Of a DNA stretch of 64,000 nucleotides, positions 49,056 through 60,184 are shown piece by piece. Origin of the DNA: Erigeron canadensis (Eukaryota; Streptophyta; Magnoliopsida; Asterales; Asteraceae); contig NC_057768.1 of NCBI RefSeq assembly GCF_010389155.1, positions 1,982,501-2,046,500 of the forward strand, given 5' to 3'. Each line of letters opens with the position of its first letter. Within the stretch, counting starts at the first letter, position 1. A program made the translations under genes and the position numbers. Under the pieces are notes generated by a model. That model was given only the letters and a program-made list of their open reading frames with translations, made no database searches and had not been told where the DNA came from.

Positions 49056-49239
49056 TAAAACAAGCATTAAAGTAAAACAAATAAGACGAGATTTTGACTC
49101 TTAGATCATGCATGGTTATATTGATGCACAAAGATTCACGAAGTAATTGATGCATGATGATTTTCATGATGCACATTGATTTTCAATGAATAGAAACTTA
49201 TTGTTTTATTTTTTTTACTTTAATACTTGTTTTATTTTA
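49056..49239. repeat. Small TIR repeat, second copy of the family at 10499
   Basis: AAAACAAGCATTAAAGTAAA at the left is inverted at the right (TTTACTTTAATACTTGTTTT). The core ATGCATGATGATTTTCATGA and TGCACATTGATT matches the copy in the G3BP-like intron. Confidence 0.65.
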
Positions 49240-49289
49240 CCTAAAACCTATATATATATATATACTCGTAATAAATTTATTACTATTAT

Positions 49290-50120
49290 ATAAAAGTTAA
49301 CTACACTTTTGGTCCTTATAGAAAGAAAATGGCAAAAACAATCCTCACATGCACGACATGTGACTGACTTAACGACTTGACAGACGGTTGTCAGAACTAG
49401 GTACTGTCCGAGTAGGTTTTTGAAACTTGAGGTATGGTCTAAGTAGAGTCGCAAAGGTTTATACCAAAAGAATAATTTGGAGTATAGTTTAGGTACCAAC
49501 CGTGTAATTTACTCTTATAATTTTAATAAAATTTTATTATGTCAACCAAGCATGATGTGGAAGGGAATTCAGATTCCAATTTTATCAAATTTCAACAAAT
49601 TTTGTGAATTAAACACCCCTTAGTTTTGTAAACATGTGATAAATAATAGTTATTATGTAATAATAATCTAAATCTCAATTGAATAGCATTTAGAGAATCC
49701 AAATATATTGGGATTAATTTTTCTTTTCTTCCTATGATTCTCATATTCAATTCCTAGTATTTTACAAACACAAACAAAACAAAACTAATGAGTTTTTCAT
49801 GTATAAGTTACTTTATGTTCAACTTACCTGCTGATGGCTCTTTCAATCGAACGTAATAACGTATGAGGCTGAATCAAAGTATTTTATGAGAACTTTCAAA
49901 CCTTTTTCCTTGCCTGCAATGTTTCAAAATAAGATTTAAAGCTGAGACCTATTGTAAAAATTATTAGACCTTCAGACCATAGGCACCTTGAAGTGGTTAT
50001 CATGCCCAAACCAAATGCCTAAACGATCGAAGAAATACAAATTTATAGTCGGAAAAGGGCCTATTGTTTAAAAATAATGAATTTAAGCCGACGATCTAAA
50101 ACCAAAATACATGTGTACCT
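49290..50120. other. Intergenic, nothing firm
   Basis: A segment at 49294-49510 (GTTAACTACACTTTTGGTCC ... GTGTAATTTACTC) has weakly inverted ends and resembles the repeat units at 51581-51815, but it is too diverged to define. Confidence 0.35.
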
Positions 50121-50129
50121 AATATTATA

Positions 50130-50420
50130 GGGATAAGTATCTTGTAATGTAACAAACTTTGAACGAATGTTTATAGTAGGAAATAACTAAAGTTGTGTGT
50201 ATTGTATGTAAACAACTCGAAAACAATGTTTATTGTATGTAAGAAAATGTATTCAACCAATTAAAATCAGACAAGTGACACCTCTATATGGTTGTCACGC
50301 ATTTTTTCTTATATACAATAAACATTTTTTAAAGTTGTTTACATACAATACACAAAACTTTAGTTATTTCCTACTATAGACATTCGTCCATGATTTGTTA
50401 CATTCCAGGATACTTATCCA
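50130..50420. mobile_element. Mutator-like MITE (about 291 bp)
   Basis: The inverted ends GGGATAAGTATC and GGATACTTATCCA continue inward (GTAGGAAATAACTAAAGTT against AACTTTAGTTATTTCCTAC; TGTATTGTATGTAAACAACT against AGTTGTTTACATACAATACA). They are flanked by AATATTATA (50121-50129) and AACATTATA (50421-50429), a 9-bp duplication with one mismatch. Confidence 0.75.
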
Positions 50421-50429
50421 AACATTATA

Positions 50430-51580
50430 TATTATATCTGATCAGAATGTTCATATATAAAATTATAAGTTCATGCCCTTGAAAATTTGAATTTTGTAAG
50501 TTCGCTCATTTTACCCTATGATAATTTGTATAAACTTATAAATTTAATGTTTCAGTAGAGATGCAAATTAAATGTTAAGTAGTTATAATGTCTTAAAATA
50601 CTTTGTTGTAGTTCGTTACTGAAGTAAAAGACTAGTTATCTTTGAGCAAGTTGAAAAAAGAAACTTGATTTGTTTATTTTGATGTAATATATTAATGAAA
50701 TGTCACGTTATACAGAAATCAACGGCGCCCCAAAATATTTATAAAAAAAAATCCTTGGATTGTTATATATACATACACAACCGAATAAAATCTGAGTGTC
50801 ATATTGATTAGAGTATTATTATTATTATTAGATGAAAGAGACTTATGATAAAAGAGCAAGTGTCAATTTTTGCATCAGATCCAATACCTACTAAATATGC
50901 AGTGGTAGCAGCTAGCTTAAAGAGGCAGTACAGTACTAATAATATTCATTGAATTTAAAGCTTTTGTGGTCCTATTGCCTATATATTGGATTATTAACTT
51001 TATATCAACAAACCCAAAATGAAATTAATTGTCTATCTCTGATGTCCAATTTCTATTGGGACAAAAGAACAAAAGCAGTCGAATAACGTTTATTCCAGCT
51101 AAATAAAACATGTTTTTGGTTTAAATCTTACACCATTTTTTTTCAACTTTACATCAATAAACATACGTTAATTGTGTTGTAGTGATAATTAATATTCCGT
51201 ATAAAACATGTTTGATGGTGTGTGATTCGAAAAGATTATACAGGTTTTTAAAATATCTTTCTTTTTTAATGTTTAATTTTTCTATATAACTTATCAATAA
51301 TGGTTGTAGATGCAAAGCAACATAGGCCTAACTTATATTGTTGATAGTACTACAAGTAAAAGAAACTTAAAGAAAACTTATCATAGTTGGCTTATCATTT
51401 AACTTTTAGATATTTATTAGGGAGAACATCGTATATCGATAATACTTTTGCAAAATCAAGAATCATAAAAGTTGTCACATGAATGAATATCAATATAAGT
51501 TAATTAATACAAACCATATACACATTATTTCTTTCTCAGCAAAATTAACAAATTAAATGGATAGGATCATAAGTTTAAGG
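50430..51580. other. Intergenic, nothing identified
   Basis: AT-rich sequence with no recognisable gene or defined repeat. Confidence 0.4.
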
Positions 51581-51812
51581 GTTATTTACTGAAATGTTAT
51601 CTGGACTATCCACCAAATTACTGATTTCATACCTATAATTTTAAAATTACTCTTATCATACCCCAACTTATCAATTTTCCACTCGGACGATACCTGACTT
51701 GACGGGCGTCTGTTTGGCCGTTAAATTGGGGTATGACTACCCTAAATTTTAACGTTTTAGGTATAAAACCAGTAATATGGTGGATAGTCCAGATATCATT
51801 TATGTAATTAAC

Positions 51813-51876
<64 letters not shown>

Positions 51877-52808
51877 GTTGTTGTTTTTTTAATTACACAA
51901 AGTACATTGGTATATTTTTGTAAATATTTGTATTTTTTTTATAAAAAAAAATTTATTTTTATAAAAAAAATTATTGTAAATATTTATTTTTTTATTAAAA
52001 AGTATTAATATATCAAATACTATTATTTATAAAAATTTTAATAAAATAATATTTTATTTTATAAAAGATCATTTTTAGTACAAAGTTTTTATTTTTATAA
52101 GAAAAAATTTCAAATTTTTTTAAAGGGGTAAACCAGAAAAAATATCATAATTTCTTGTATTGCATTAGTACCTGTACAACTACTATGTAAGGTTTGAATC
52201 AGCTCAAAACAGATTTAATTAACTCCATGTGATGGTATCCATTCAAGACTTAAAATACATTTATCAATGTTTTACATGAAATTAATGTACTGCTTCCGAT
52301 TTACTTATTTTTTTATATAAAAATTAAATAAATATGAAATAAATAAAATCATCATGGATCTATAATTTGATAGATTAATAGTTTTTAATAAAAAATAAAT
52401 ATTTACAATAGTTTTTTTTATAAAAATAAAGTATTCATTATAAAATAAAAGTAAATATTTACAAAAAAATATCAATGTACTTTTTAAAATCATTTATTCC
52501 TAAATAATACTTTGTGTAATTAAAAAAAAAAAACAACCATGATAATAATAATAATAATAATAATAATAATAGAATAATAATAATGGTTAATTACATAAAT
52601 GACACATGGACTATCCACTATATTACTGGTTTCATACCTAAAACTTTAAAATTTACGGTAGTCATACCCCAATTTAGCGGTCAAACTGACGCCTGTCAGG
52701 TTAGGTATCGTCCGTGTGAAGAATTGATAAGTTGGGGTATGAAATTTTAAAGTTATAGGTATGAAATCAGTAATATGGTGGATAGTCCAGGTACCATTTC
52801 AGTTAACA
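51581..52808. repeat. 1.2-kb composite palindrome
   Basis: Two units of about 230 bp (51581-51812 and 52580-52808) face each other, each with its own inverted ends (CTGGACTATCCACC ... GGTGGATAGTCCAG). Inside them lie an ATT array (51814-51875) and an AAT array (52542-52580). Further in, TTTAATTACACAAAGTA and GTACATTG(G/A)TAT are again inverted between about 51890 and 52520. The AT-rich centre (52000-52300) is the loop. Confidence 0.85.
51814..51875 (+). repeat. (ATT)n microsatellite, about 20 units
   Basis: An uninterrupted ATT array that becomes GTT repeats at its end. Its mirror image (AAT)n is at 52542-52580. Confidence 0.95.
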
Positions 52809-52877
52809 AAATTATTACACATATGTATGTTTGGGATTGGTATTGAAGCATATACAATTCATATTAGTTTCTTTAAT

Positions 52878-53201
52878 CACTAAAAATTATGTTCTATTTC
52901 TCTAGGTGTGAACAAATTAACAATTTTGTCACGTTTTTATGTGTGTAAAAATATATAAAAGTAGAAATGTGTAGAAATTTATCCACATTAAAAAGTGTGT
53001 ACGTAGAACAAAAGTTCACATTTTTTAGTGTGAATTTTCATAATTATTTTGTAACACCTCATTTGTCCATATTAACTAAAAAATGTGTTACAAATTAATC
53101 ATGAAAGTCATATTTTTACACACATAAAAACGTGATAAAATTTTTAATTTGTTCACGCTAATTAATAGTGTGAACAAATAAACATTATTTATAGTGTAGT
53201 G
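52878..53201. mobile_element. CACTA-type MITE (324 bp)
   Basis: It starts CACTAAAAATTATGTT and ends AACATTATTTATAGTGTAGTG, inside a 3-bp AAT duplication (52875-52877 and 53202-53204). The inner arms are inverted: TGTGAACAAATTAACAATTT against AAATTTTTAATTTGTTCACG, and ACGTTTTTATGTGTGTAAAA against TTTTACACACATAAAAACGT. There is no coding capacity. Confidence 0.68.
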
Positions 53202-53204
53202 AAT

Positions 53205-53905
53205 GATAGTAGTTTGAGCCAAAGAGTATCATTGGTTATGTGGGATACATACAATAACATATCTGTAAGTCAAATACAGACATGAGGTGTCGTTAACTTA
53301 GGTGTTTGATGACCTAGCTAGATTGAAAATGAATTGTTTTTTATCTAAAAATATTCCAAAAATATATTTTGTGATAATAAAAAAGATGTAACGTTTTAAT
53401 ATACAGCTAGATTTTAAACTCGTGTCACATACACGTGTTTTACAACATTATTAATATAAGAATTAGTGTATGAAACAAAAAAAAAATTTATACGTTAACT
53501 TGATAGGGGATTGAGATATTTAAATGTAATTACTGAATGATATATCATATCAATGTTGGATGGTGTAGCGGAGTTTTTTTTATAAAAACTCTTTCAGAGA
53601 AGCAATAATTTAACTTTAATTACATAAATGATCGAATTCTCATCGATGTCTTGCAAAAGAGTAATTGTGGGGTTTTCAATAATTTTGTTTGTTGTGATTA
53701 TATTTGTAAGTTTCAGTTTATAAAGAAAAATCTGTATTTTAAATATAATTTGATTTTAATTATTAATAACAACAATGATTATCCTAACTATAGTCTGATT
53801 ACAATTGCTAATAACAACAATATTACAATTAATTTGATTACAATTAATAATATAAAATAAAATATTGATATAAATATGTAAACTCCATAACTTTTAGCTA
53901 TATTT
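53205..53905. other. Intergenic, nothing identified
   Basis: AT-rich; a short Asn/Ile-rich open frame at 53651-53860 is compositional. Confidence 0.4.
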
Positions 53906-53910
53906 TGTTA

Positions 53911-54167
53911 CCCTATCCGTCCCATTATATGTGTCTTACTTTGAATTTTCAAAGTCTTTGTTTTATAACTTTGACCATATATATTTCTAATTGTGTTATA
54001 TAATATTCGATGAAAGTTATATCAATTGGGACACATCTAAAACTCAATCAATTCATATACTTTTCATCAAGTATCATATAGCACAAACAACTATATTTAA
54101 GGTCAATGTTAGATAAAAAAAGATTTTGAAAATTCAAAAGTGGACACTTCTAGTGGGACGGAGGGAG
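53911..54167. mobile_element. Stowaway-type MITE (257 bp), second copy
   Basis: CCCTATCCGTCCCATTATAT at the left and GTGGGACGGAGGGAG at the right are inverted ends flanked by TA. Interior words (TTTGAATTTTCAAAGTCTTT, CATATACTTTTCATCAAGTA) match the copy at 8821-9077, which has the same length. Confidence 0.85.
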
Positions 54168-54849
54168 TATTAGATAAACATTATGCAATAAGTATTTAAT
54201 AAATTGGGTTAAAAGTGTAAATTGGTGATGAAAAACTAAAAAGTGTAAATTAATTTAATCAATTTTGAGAATCAATTTTGAGAAATTGAGAGTTGTGTCA
54301 GTTGTTTTTTAGTATATATTAAAATAAGATTAATCTATAAATCGAAAACATATAAAGATTTGTAAAAGATATTTATTTCAAATGCCAAAAAGAATAAAAA
54401 TACTTTAAATTGAAGGTTGAGATAAATTGATAATGAAAATTCTTTTGATGTGGAAGACCTAATTTCCATATTAAATTTCTATATCTTTGGCAAAGGGGAA
54501 AATTAAAAGAAATGAAAAACCAAATTATGGGTGTTTTGTGTCGTTACCCTTTCATGTCAAGATTCAACCAAATGACAAAGCATTTCAGAAAATGGCCGAA
54601 ATAAAGAGTCTGAAAACATGACAAAACAAAGACCACGCGAACATAAAGTACTTATAAATTTGTGAAAGATGGGGGGTAGGGGTGGGTCGAGTAGCGCCCT
54701 CCGACCCATTATTTTCCTATGGGTGATTTTTTTTTTTTTTTTAACAATTATTATGGGTGATGATTTGTGTATCGTTGTTTTTCTAGTCGTATTCAACAAA
54801 ATATATTTTAAAATGTTGTATCGTGTAATAACGTAAAATATATTTGATA

Positions 54850-55083
54850 AAAAAGTAAGTAAGTAACTGCTCAGTGCCGTCTTCCGCGCCCCAATACCTC
54901 GACGGTGTATGGTGGAGGTTAAGATGTAGGCAGACCTTACCTCTACCTAAGTAAAGAGGCTGCTTCCAGTTTCTACCTAAATGGTAGACTAGACCCTCCA
55001 ACCTTTACATGGGATGAGGATCGAACCCATGACCTCTGTCTCCAGAGGCAAAGGTATTTACCACTGATCCAACCATGCTGCTT
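54850..55083 (-). mobile_element. Au-like SINE with 18-bp target duplication
   Basis: It is flanked by CGTAAAATATATTTGATA at 54832-54849 and 55084-55101 (18 of 18). On the minus strand the 5' end reads AGCAGCATGGTTGGATCAGTGGT (A-box-like; written here as AGCAGCATGG and TTGGATCAGTGGT), then CATGGGTTCGATCCTCA (B box). Next comes the 3' block GAAGCAGCCTCTTTACTTAG and TAGAGGTAAGGTCTGCCTAC, then a TTAC repeat at the tail. These are the features of the tRNA-derived Au SINE family. The resemblance to a tRNA gene is only through the pol III boxes. Confidence 0.92.
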
Positions 55084-55104
55084 CGTAAAATATATTTGAT
55101 AGTG

Positions 55105-55950
55105 TTTGAAAAAAACTGATATATAGATTACTACTATTCTTTATAGTCAAAAGTCAATGCCAAATAACTTTTAATGGGCCTTCAAGATATTTGTAGCCCT
55201 CTATGAGTTTAGCAAGCCCATAAATTATATTCATCGGTTTAATGTCTTGGAAGAGTCTATAAGTAGACTGCTGGGGAATTTTCGCATTCTTTTGAGACAT
55301 ATGTACATGTTGGAGAAAAGGTGGCATAAATGTTTCGGAGTATTTCCCAAAAAAAAGTGGTATAAATGCAAATGCTATATTATAGATATGTTATCTCGTT
55401 CACAAATATTAGCACAGTGAAAGTGCTATTTGCGGCGTTGGATTGTTTTTTGAATTTTTAGCGTGCATACTCTGCTGGACCCTGAACGTTCACTTTGGAT
55501 CGTATCTGTGATGGTGGTGTAAGAATGATAGATAAATGTTATATCGGAAAATCTTCAATATAACTTGCTACTTATCCTTTGTGCCTAAAACATAGTTAAT
55601 AGTTAATAGAAATGTCATGTGGTTCATCTTTGATACTATTTAGAGGGATTATCATGTCTTAATTTTTGTACATGTTAGTATTTTGAATTCATATCATGAA
55701 ATTTGCATAGTCAACCTTATGTGACACAATTAGTACATATGTTTGCATATTTTGAGAAATCTTCTAATGTATGATTGAAATGATGAAAGGAGAAGAAACA
55801 ATATAAAGCAGACTTAAAAAGGTAGTCTGGTTTAAACACATAGCTAAAGTTTGTATATATTCTATATATGCATTTGAAGTTACAGTTTTGTACTTCTCAA
55901 CCCTGTAACTATAAGAAAGGGAGAATTAATGGACCTGGGAGAACAAAAGT
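55105..55950. other. Intergenic and 3' UTR of the LONGIFOLIA-type gene
   Basis: AT-rich; the part just right of 55800 is probably 3' UTR on the minus strand. Nothing else was recognised. Confidence 0.4.
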
Positions 55951-55956
55951 CAAGTT

Positions 55957-58900
55957 TTACATAAAAGATAATTGCCTACGGTGCCGCCCATGTCCATCTT
56001 GCCTACCGGCTACTTTGGCATTCACGATCTCACTAATCAAATCTTTAAAAATAAGACGCTCTATATCTAACGCCAGAGCTGGAACCTCACTACAGTTGTC
56101 CTCCCAATCTTCTGACTTGTTACTCATATCTTCAGTTATGATGTTTATTATATCATAATATTGGCCACAGACTGTTTTAGTTTCGAGATTATTTATTTCT
56201 AAACACAATTCTTCTAGAAACTTCTCTGCATTCAGGGTTCTTGCTTTCCTTTTGCTTGTCCACTGTCCAGAAGAAGCTGCTCTTGTTAGTTTTTGGACAA
56301 GCATATAGTTGACGGTATCAAATATCATTTTTCTTCTGATTTTCTCTGATTTTGAGGTGCACTCTTTGGTTTTCTCTAACATGTTGAACAGCTCGGGGTT
56401 GATTAAGCTGCCAGTTGGATGAAGGTGAATTATTTGGATAACACAGTCGAGATTTTTTAGTAAGCCCGAGGCTAATAATATTTCTTTGATGTATGTGTGG
56501 TCTCCGTTTATGCCTTCAAGTGGATTGATGGTGGCTTCATCGTCGGTGGAGTTTAATAACTCAATTTGATGAACAAGGTGCCTTATGTTATCCAGTTTTA
56601 TTTGGTTGAACTCGGAAGTTGGCTGATTTGGTTTTCTGCTGCTCACCAAGCTATCTATTCCAACTTGACTCCACTCCCGTTCTTCAATGCATAAATCCTC
56701 ATCATCTGAATATCAAAAATAATTAGAAATGTTCATCAGCAAGAATCGTCAGCATGGTATTGGGTCTAAAATAGATAATTACTTGCTTGACTTGTCGTAG
56801 AAATTCCATAAACCCTTTATGAATTTTTATAAGTGGCAAAATGGGTGGATCGGACAATGGGTAAGTTATTTAACTGGCAGATATGGACTGTTTCGTCTAA
56901 ATTATATCTTTCTTTTATATACATATATATTGTGCTAAATATGATTCTGGAAACTATATTATTATAGTATTTTTTTTATATATAGATTGGATAAGGAGGT
57001 TTTACAGAAAAAATCACACTTTGGGCGATTTAGGACCTGTGTGACCCATTAGAGACAAGACATAACTCAAATAGACCCATTCATTAGTAAACACAGATTT
57101 CCATTTCAAAGGTTTTCATAAATTACTCAATGTTTTCTTCTTAACACAAAATTGTCCACTTTTTTGTTCTAGGAAATCCAAGATCTTACATGGTTGAACC
57201 TACTATGGAAGGCACATTTAGATGCAAGTGTGTCAAGTTGACTGAAAATAACTACTTTTTGCTTTGTTTCATGTATTTGTTCTTGCTCACATTCACTATA
57301 TACTACAGTAATAACAAGAAATGTACCGTTGAAAGCATAAGATCTCTTCCGTATTGGTGATAATGTTTCTTCTGTACAAAATGCATCAAGGACCGAGACA
57401 GGACTCGGTTGCTCCAAAGTAGGTATGGCAAGTTCAGTCATTGGCTTGTATCCAGGCAATTTTTCTGCAAATTTGTTCTGTAAAACACAAAAGATGAAAC
57501 ATATAAGAATGTTATGATATAACCTCAAAGATCCTTAAACTGATAAAAAGACCTAATGTTTGGAATCACAGACTATAATTAGGTGTATAAATTTACATAA
57601 TTGGATAACTATATATGCTAATTTCCAATCACGAACCTTGTTTTCTTGTGTCCAATCAGTACTCGAGACTTCTGGCTCGTTCTGAGAACCAACACTAGCA
57701 TCGCTTTCTGATGGGAAGGAAATCGTGTCACTTTGTTGACTTAAGTTTCTTATGTGACAACTGTTCCTACACGACTGGTCGTTGGTTTGCACCGGGTTAA
57801 TAGACTTTGACTTTGAGTTCTGTTGCTTTCTGATCACATGAATGTTTTGCTTGTTTGACCTCTGCAGTCTCGGGCTCACAGTAGGTGAATTTCTTGAACT
57901 GCAATAGTTCTCTTGAGCCAGGTACTCTGGTGCTCGTGAAGGCGACACTGGTTTTCTATTCCTGTTAGTTGCATTTGTTTCTGTAGATGCTACATTTCTT
58001 GCGGATTTCTTGCCAGGGTTGACTTTCTTGACCTTTTGTAGATTTTTGATCACCAAGGATTCTGGTGTTGGTTTTATGGCAGTCCCTTTGATGATCGAGG
58101 AAACTGGCTGCACGCTTTTGCTGTCATCTGTCATCTCTAACTTCATTTTGGTCCTTTGAATTGCTTCGAGTATTTGCTTAAGAGCTCTGAGATCCTTACC
58201 TGATGTTTTAAACTCCACTTCTGTCAATCTTCTTTCAATCTGACCATAAACAGACTTACAACCACGATCCGTTTTTTTGACTTCCTGCTTCCAAGGAGCC
58301 GGTTCTAATGGAATTCTTGTCGATACATTAGGCGCCTTTGGTGAAACAGGTTTTCTTGCAAGTGAATTCGATTCATCAACGGGTTCATTTTTTAAAACTT
58401 CTAGACCCATCAATCTTGCCACTACACTTGACGGTGGACGTTTGTTACTTCCCGACTCATGACTTTGGGTTTCTTCGTTAACATTTGTGAGGTTTTTTAT
58501 ACTACTTTGCTTGCTATCCAACGACAGTCTTGGTAGTTCCTTAATATTCGAAAATGATTTTAATTTATACTGTGATACGCGTCCATCATATGAAAACCGT
58601 GACGTCTCCTTTACTTCTTTGACTCCCCTTGAGTTTGAAATTTCCCGAAGCTTAGCAAGGTTTTGATCTTTTCTTTCATATGGACCGGGTTTTGGGTGGG
58701 GTTCTAACGGCCTAGGGGAATCAACGTGTGTCATGGCAGGACCTTTTCGTTCGTCTTTTGACACTGTTTTAACTGGTACTACTCGAGGTTTTCTAGTCAT
58801 TGAGTCTTTAACTACATTTTTTATATCAGATGGTTGGGTCGAAAAATCTGTTTTTGTATGTGATGTTGGAGACGAGGGTTCAGAGAAGACGCTTGGGCAA

Positions 58901-60022
58901 AACGAAGATTGTTCGGTTTGAACCCTTTTACTACATTCTAACGATGAACACGAAGAAGAATACGAGTTTCTTGATGATTCAACGGATACTCTATGGTTGT
59001 CTTTCGCCATTTTCTCCTGTAAGTTATAAAAACTTAGTTTTACAATTAAGATTTTGATTTTTTTTTTTTTATGAAAACAATTTATAAGTATATGAATCCA
59101 AATCACGGTCTTACCTTAGGTTTCTCTGATGCATTATTTATCTCCTTGCCATTGTCATTTTGACCTGAGCGATGATTTATAAATTAATATTTTAGATGAT
59201 GAAACTTTAACATATACTCAGTATCATTTTTCAACTTATAATTTAAAAAAACTGGAGATAGCAATCTCTTTGGGGGAAATGGGCTGGGTTGGGTTGATCC
59301 GAAACACTTTTTATCCAACATGTTTTTTTTTTTTCCTTTTTTGTTTTTGGTGTAAATAATTACTCTGTCAAATATGCTTACAAAATTGTTATACTATGTC
59401 AGTTATAATCTAAGTGTTTGAATAAAATGATTTCTGAGGTTTGATGCATTAAAAATCCATTTGGGCAACTTTTGAGTTTCGGCCCGTTTTGTTTTTAGCT
59501 TCTGATATTTTACCCAGTTGACCAGTCAATGATAAAACGTAACCCAAATCGACCCAGGTCAAAATTGACACTTCTACTAGAAAAAGATAGTTACATTTGT
59601 TTGTATATAATAGGAGTAGATCAGATATAAACATTTAAGTATAATCTATTCCATTTTCGTTACTGTTTACGTAAAAAAAATCTTTTCTGATTCATGCTTC
59701 TACTTTTAGTTGAAGATAGAATTGTGGTAATACTTCATATATTGTATACAGTATACTATATTACTAAATGAACATATATTAAAAAAAAAAGTAGCCTAGG
59801 AATAGTAAGTATGTCATGTAACACGTTAGACAGTAATATTTAAAATTTTGCAAATGAACGTGAAAACTGACCTTGAGGTGGCTTCTTCTGGTGGTGGCCA
59901 TTTCGACGTTGGCCGAGTAGATATCGTCGATCAAAAAGCTGAAAAATTCCATTCATGCATCCTAACTGCTTTTGCATTTCTTGTTTATCTTCTGTTGAAG
60001 TGTACATAACCTTAGTAGACAT
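55957..60022 (-). CDS. LNG: LONGIFOLIA-type protein (TRM1/TRM2 family)
   Basis: LONGIFOLIA proteins bind microtubules, recruit TON1-type partners and promote polar cell elongation in leaves. Five exons join in frame to 826 residues: 60022-59872, 59164-59115, 59016-57637, 57477-57327 and 56705-55957. All introns are GT-AG. Exon 1 has the family start (QLGCMNGIFQLFDRRYLLG). The rest shows SVVARLMGLEVL (DUF3741, about 263-275), IPLEPAPWKQ (302-311), then VYGQIERRLTEVEFKTSGKD and LRALKQILEAIQ (323-354). The C-terminal DUF4378 region (from about residue 620) ends ALALDIERLIFKDLISEIV and RRQLSFM. Exon 2 is only 50 nt. No lesion is seen and the length is close to known members (around 900). I cannot tell LNG1 from LNG2. 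Confidence 0.95.
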
Positions 60023-60171
60023 TTCTATCCCACTTTTGGAAATAGTAATAAAAAAAAAAAAGCTAGTAAGATACTTTATTTTTATTGGTTATTGGAATTT
60101 GGCAGTAGCCATATTCTTGGTTTTAAAGATTAGTTATAGTTGTACAGAGAATGTGCAGTACAAAAAGTGAG

Positions 60172-60179
60172 TATTTATA
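60172..60179 (-). promoter_or_regulatory. TATA box of the LONGIFOLIA-type gene
   Basis: ATATATAAATACTC on the minus strand lies about 150 bp before the start codon, leaving a plausible leader of about 120 nt with no upstream ATG in good context. Inferred from position and motif. Confidence 0.5.
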
Positions 60180-60184
60180 TATAT

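Noticed and set aside
54990..55083. tRNA gene on the minus strand
   Set aside because: A and B boxes are present, but no cloverleaf acceptor stem can be formed, and an 18-bp target duplication brackets the whole SINE.
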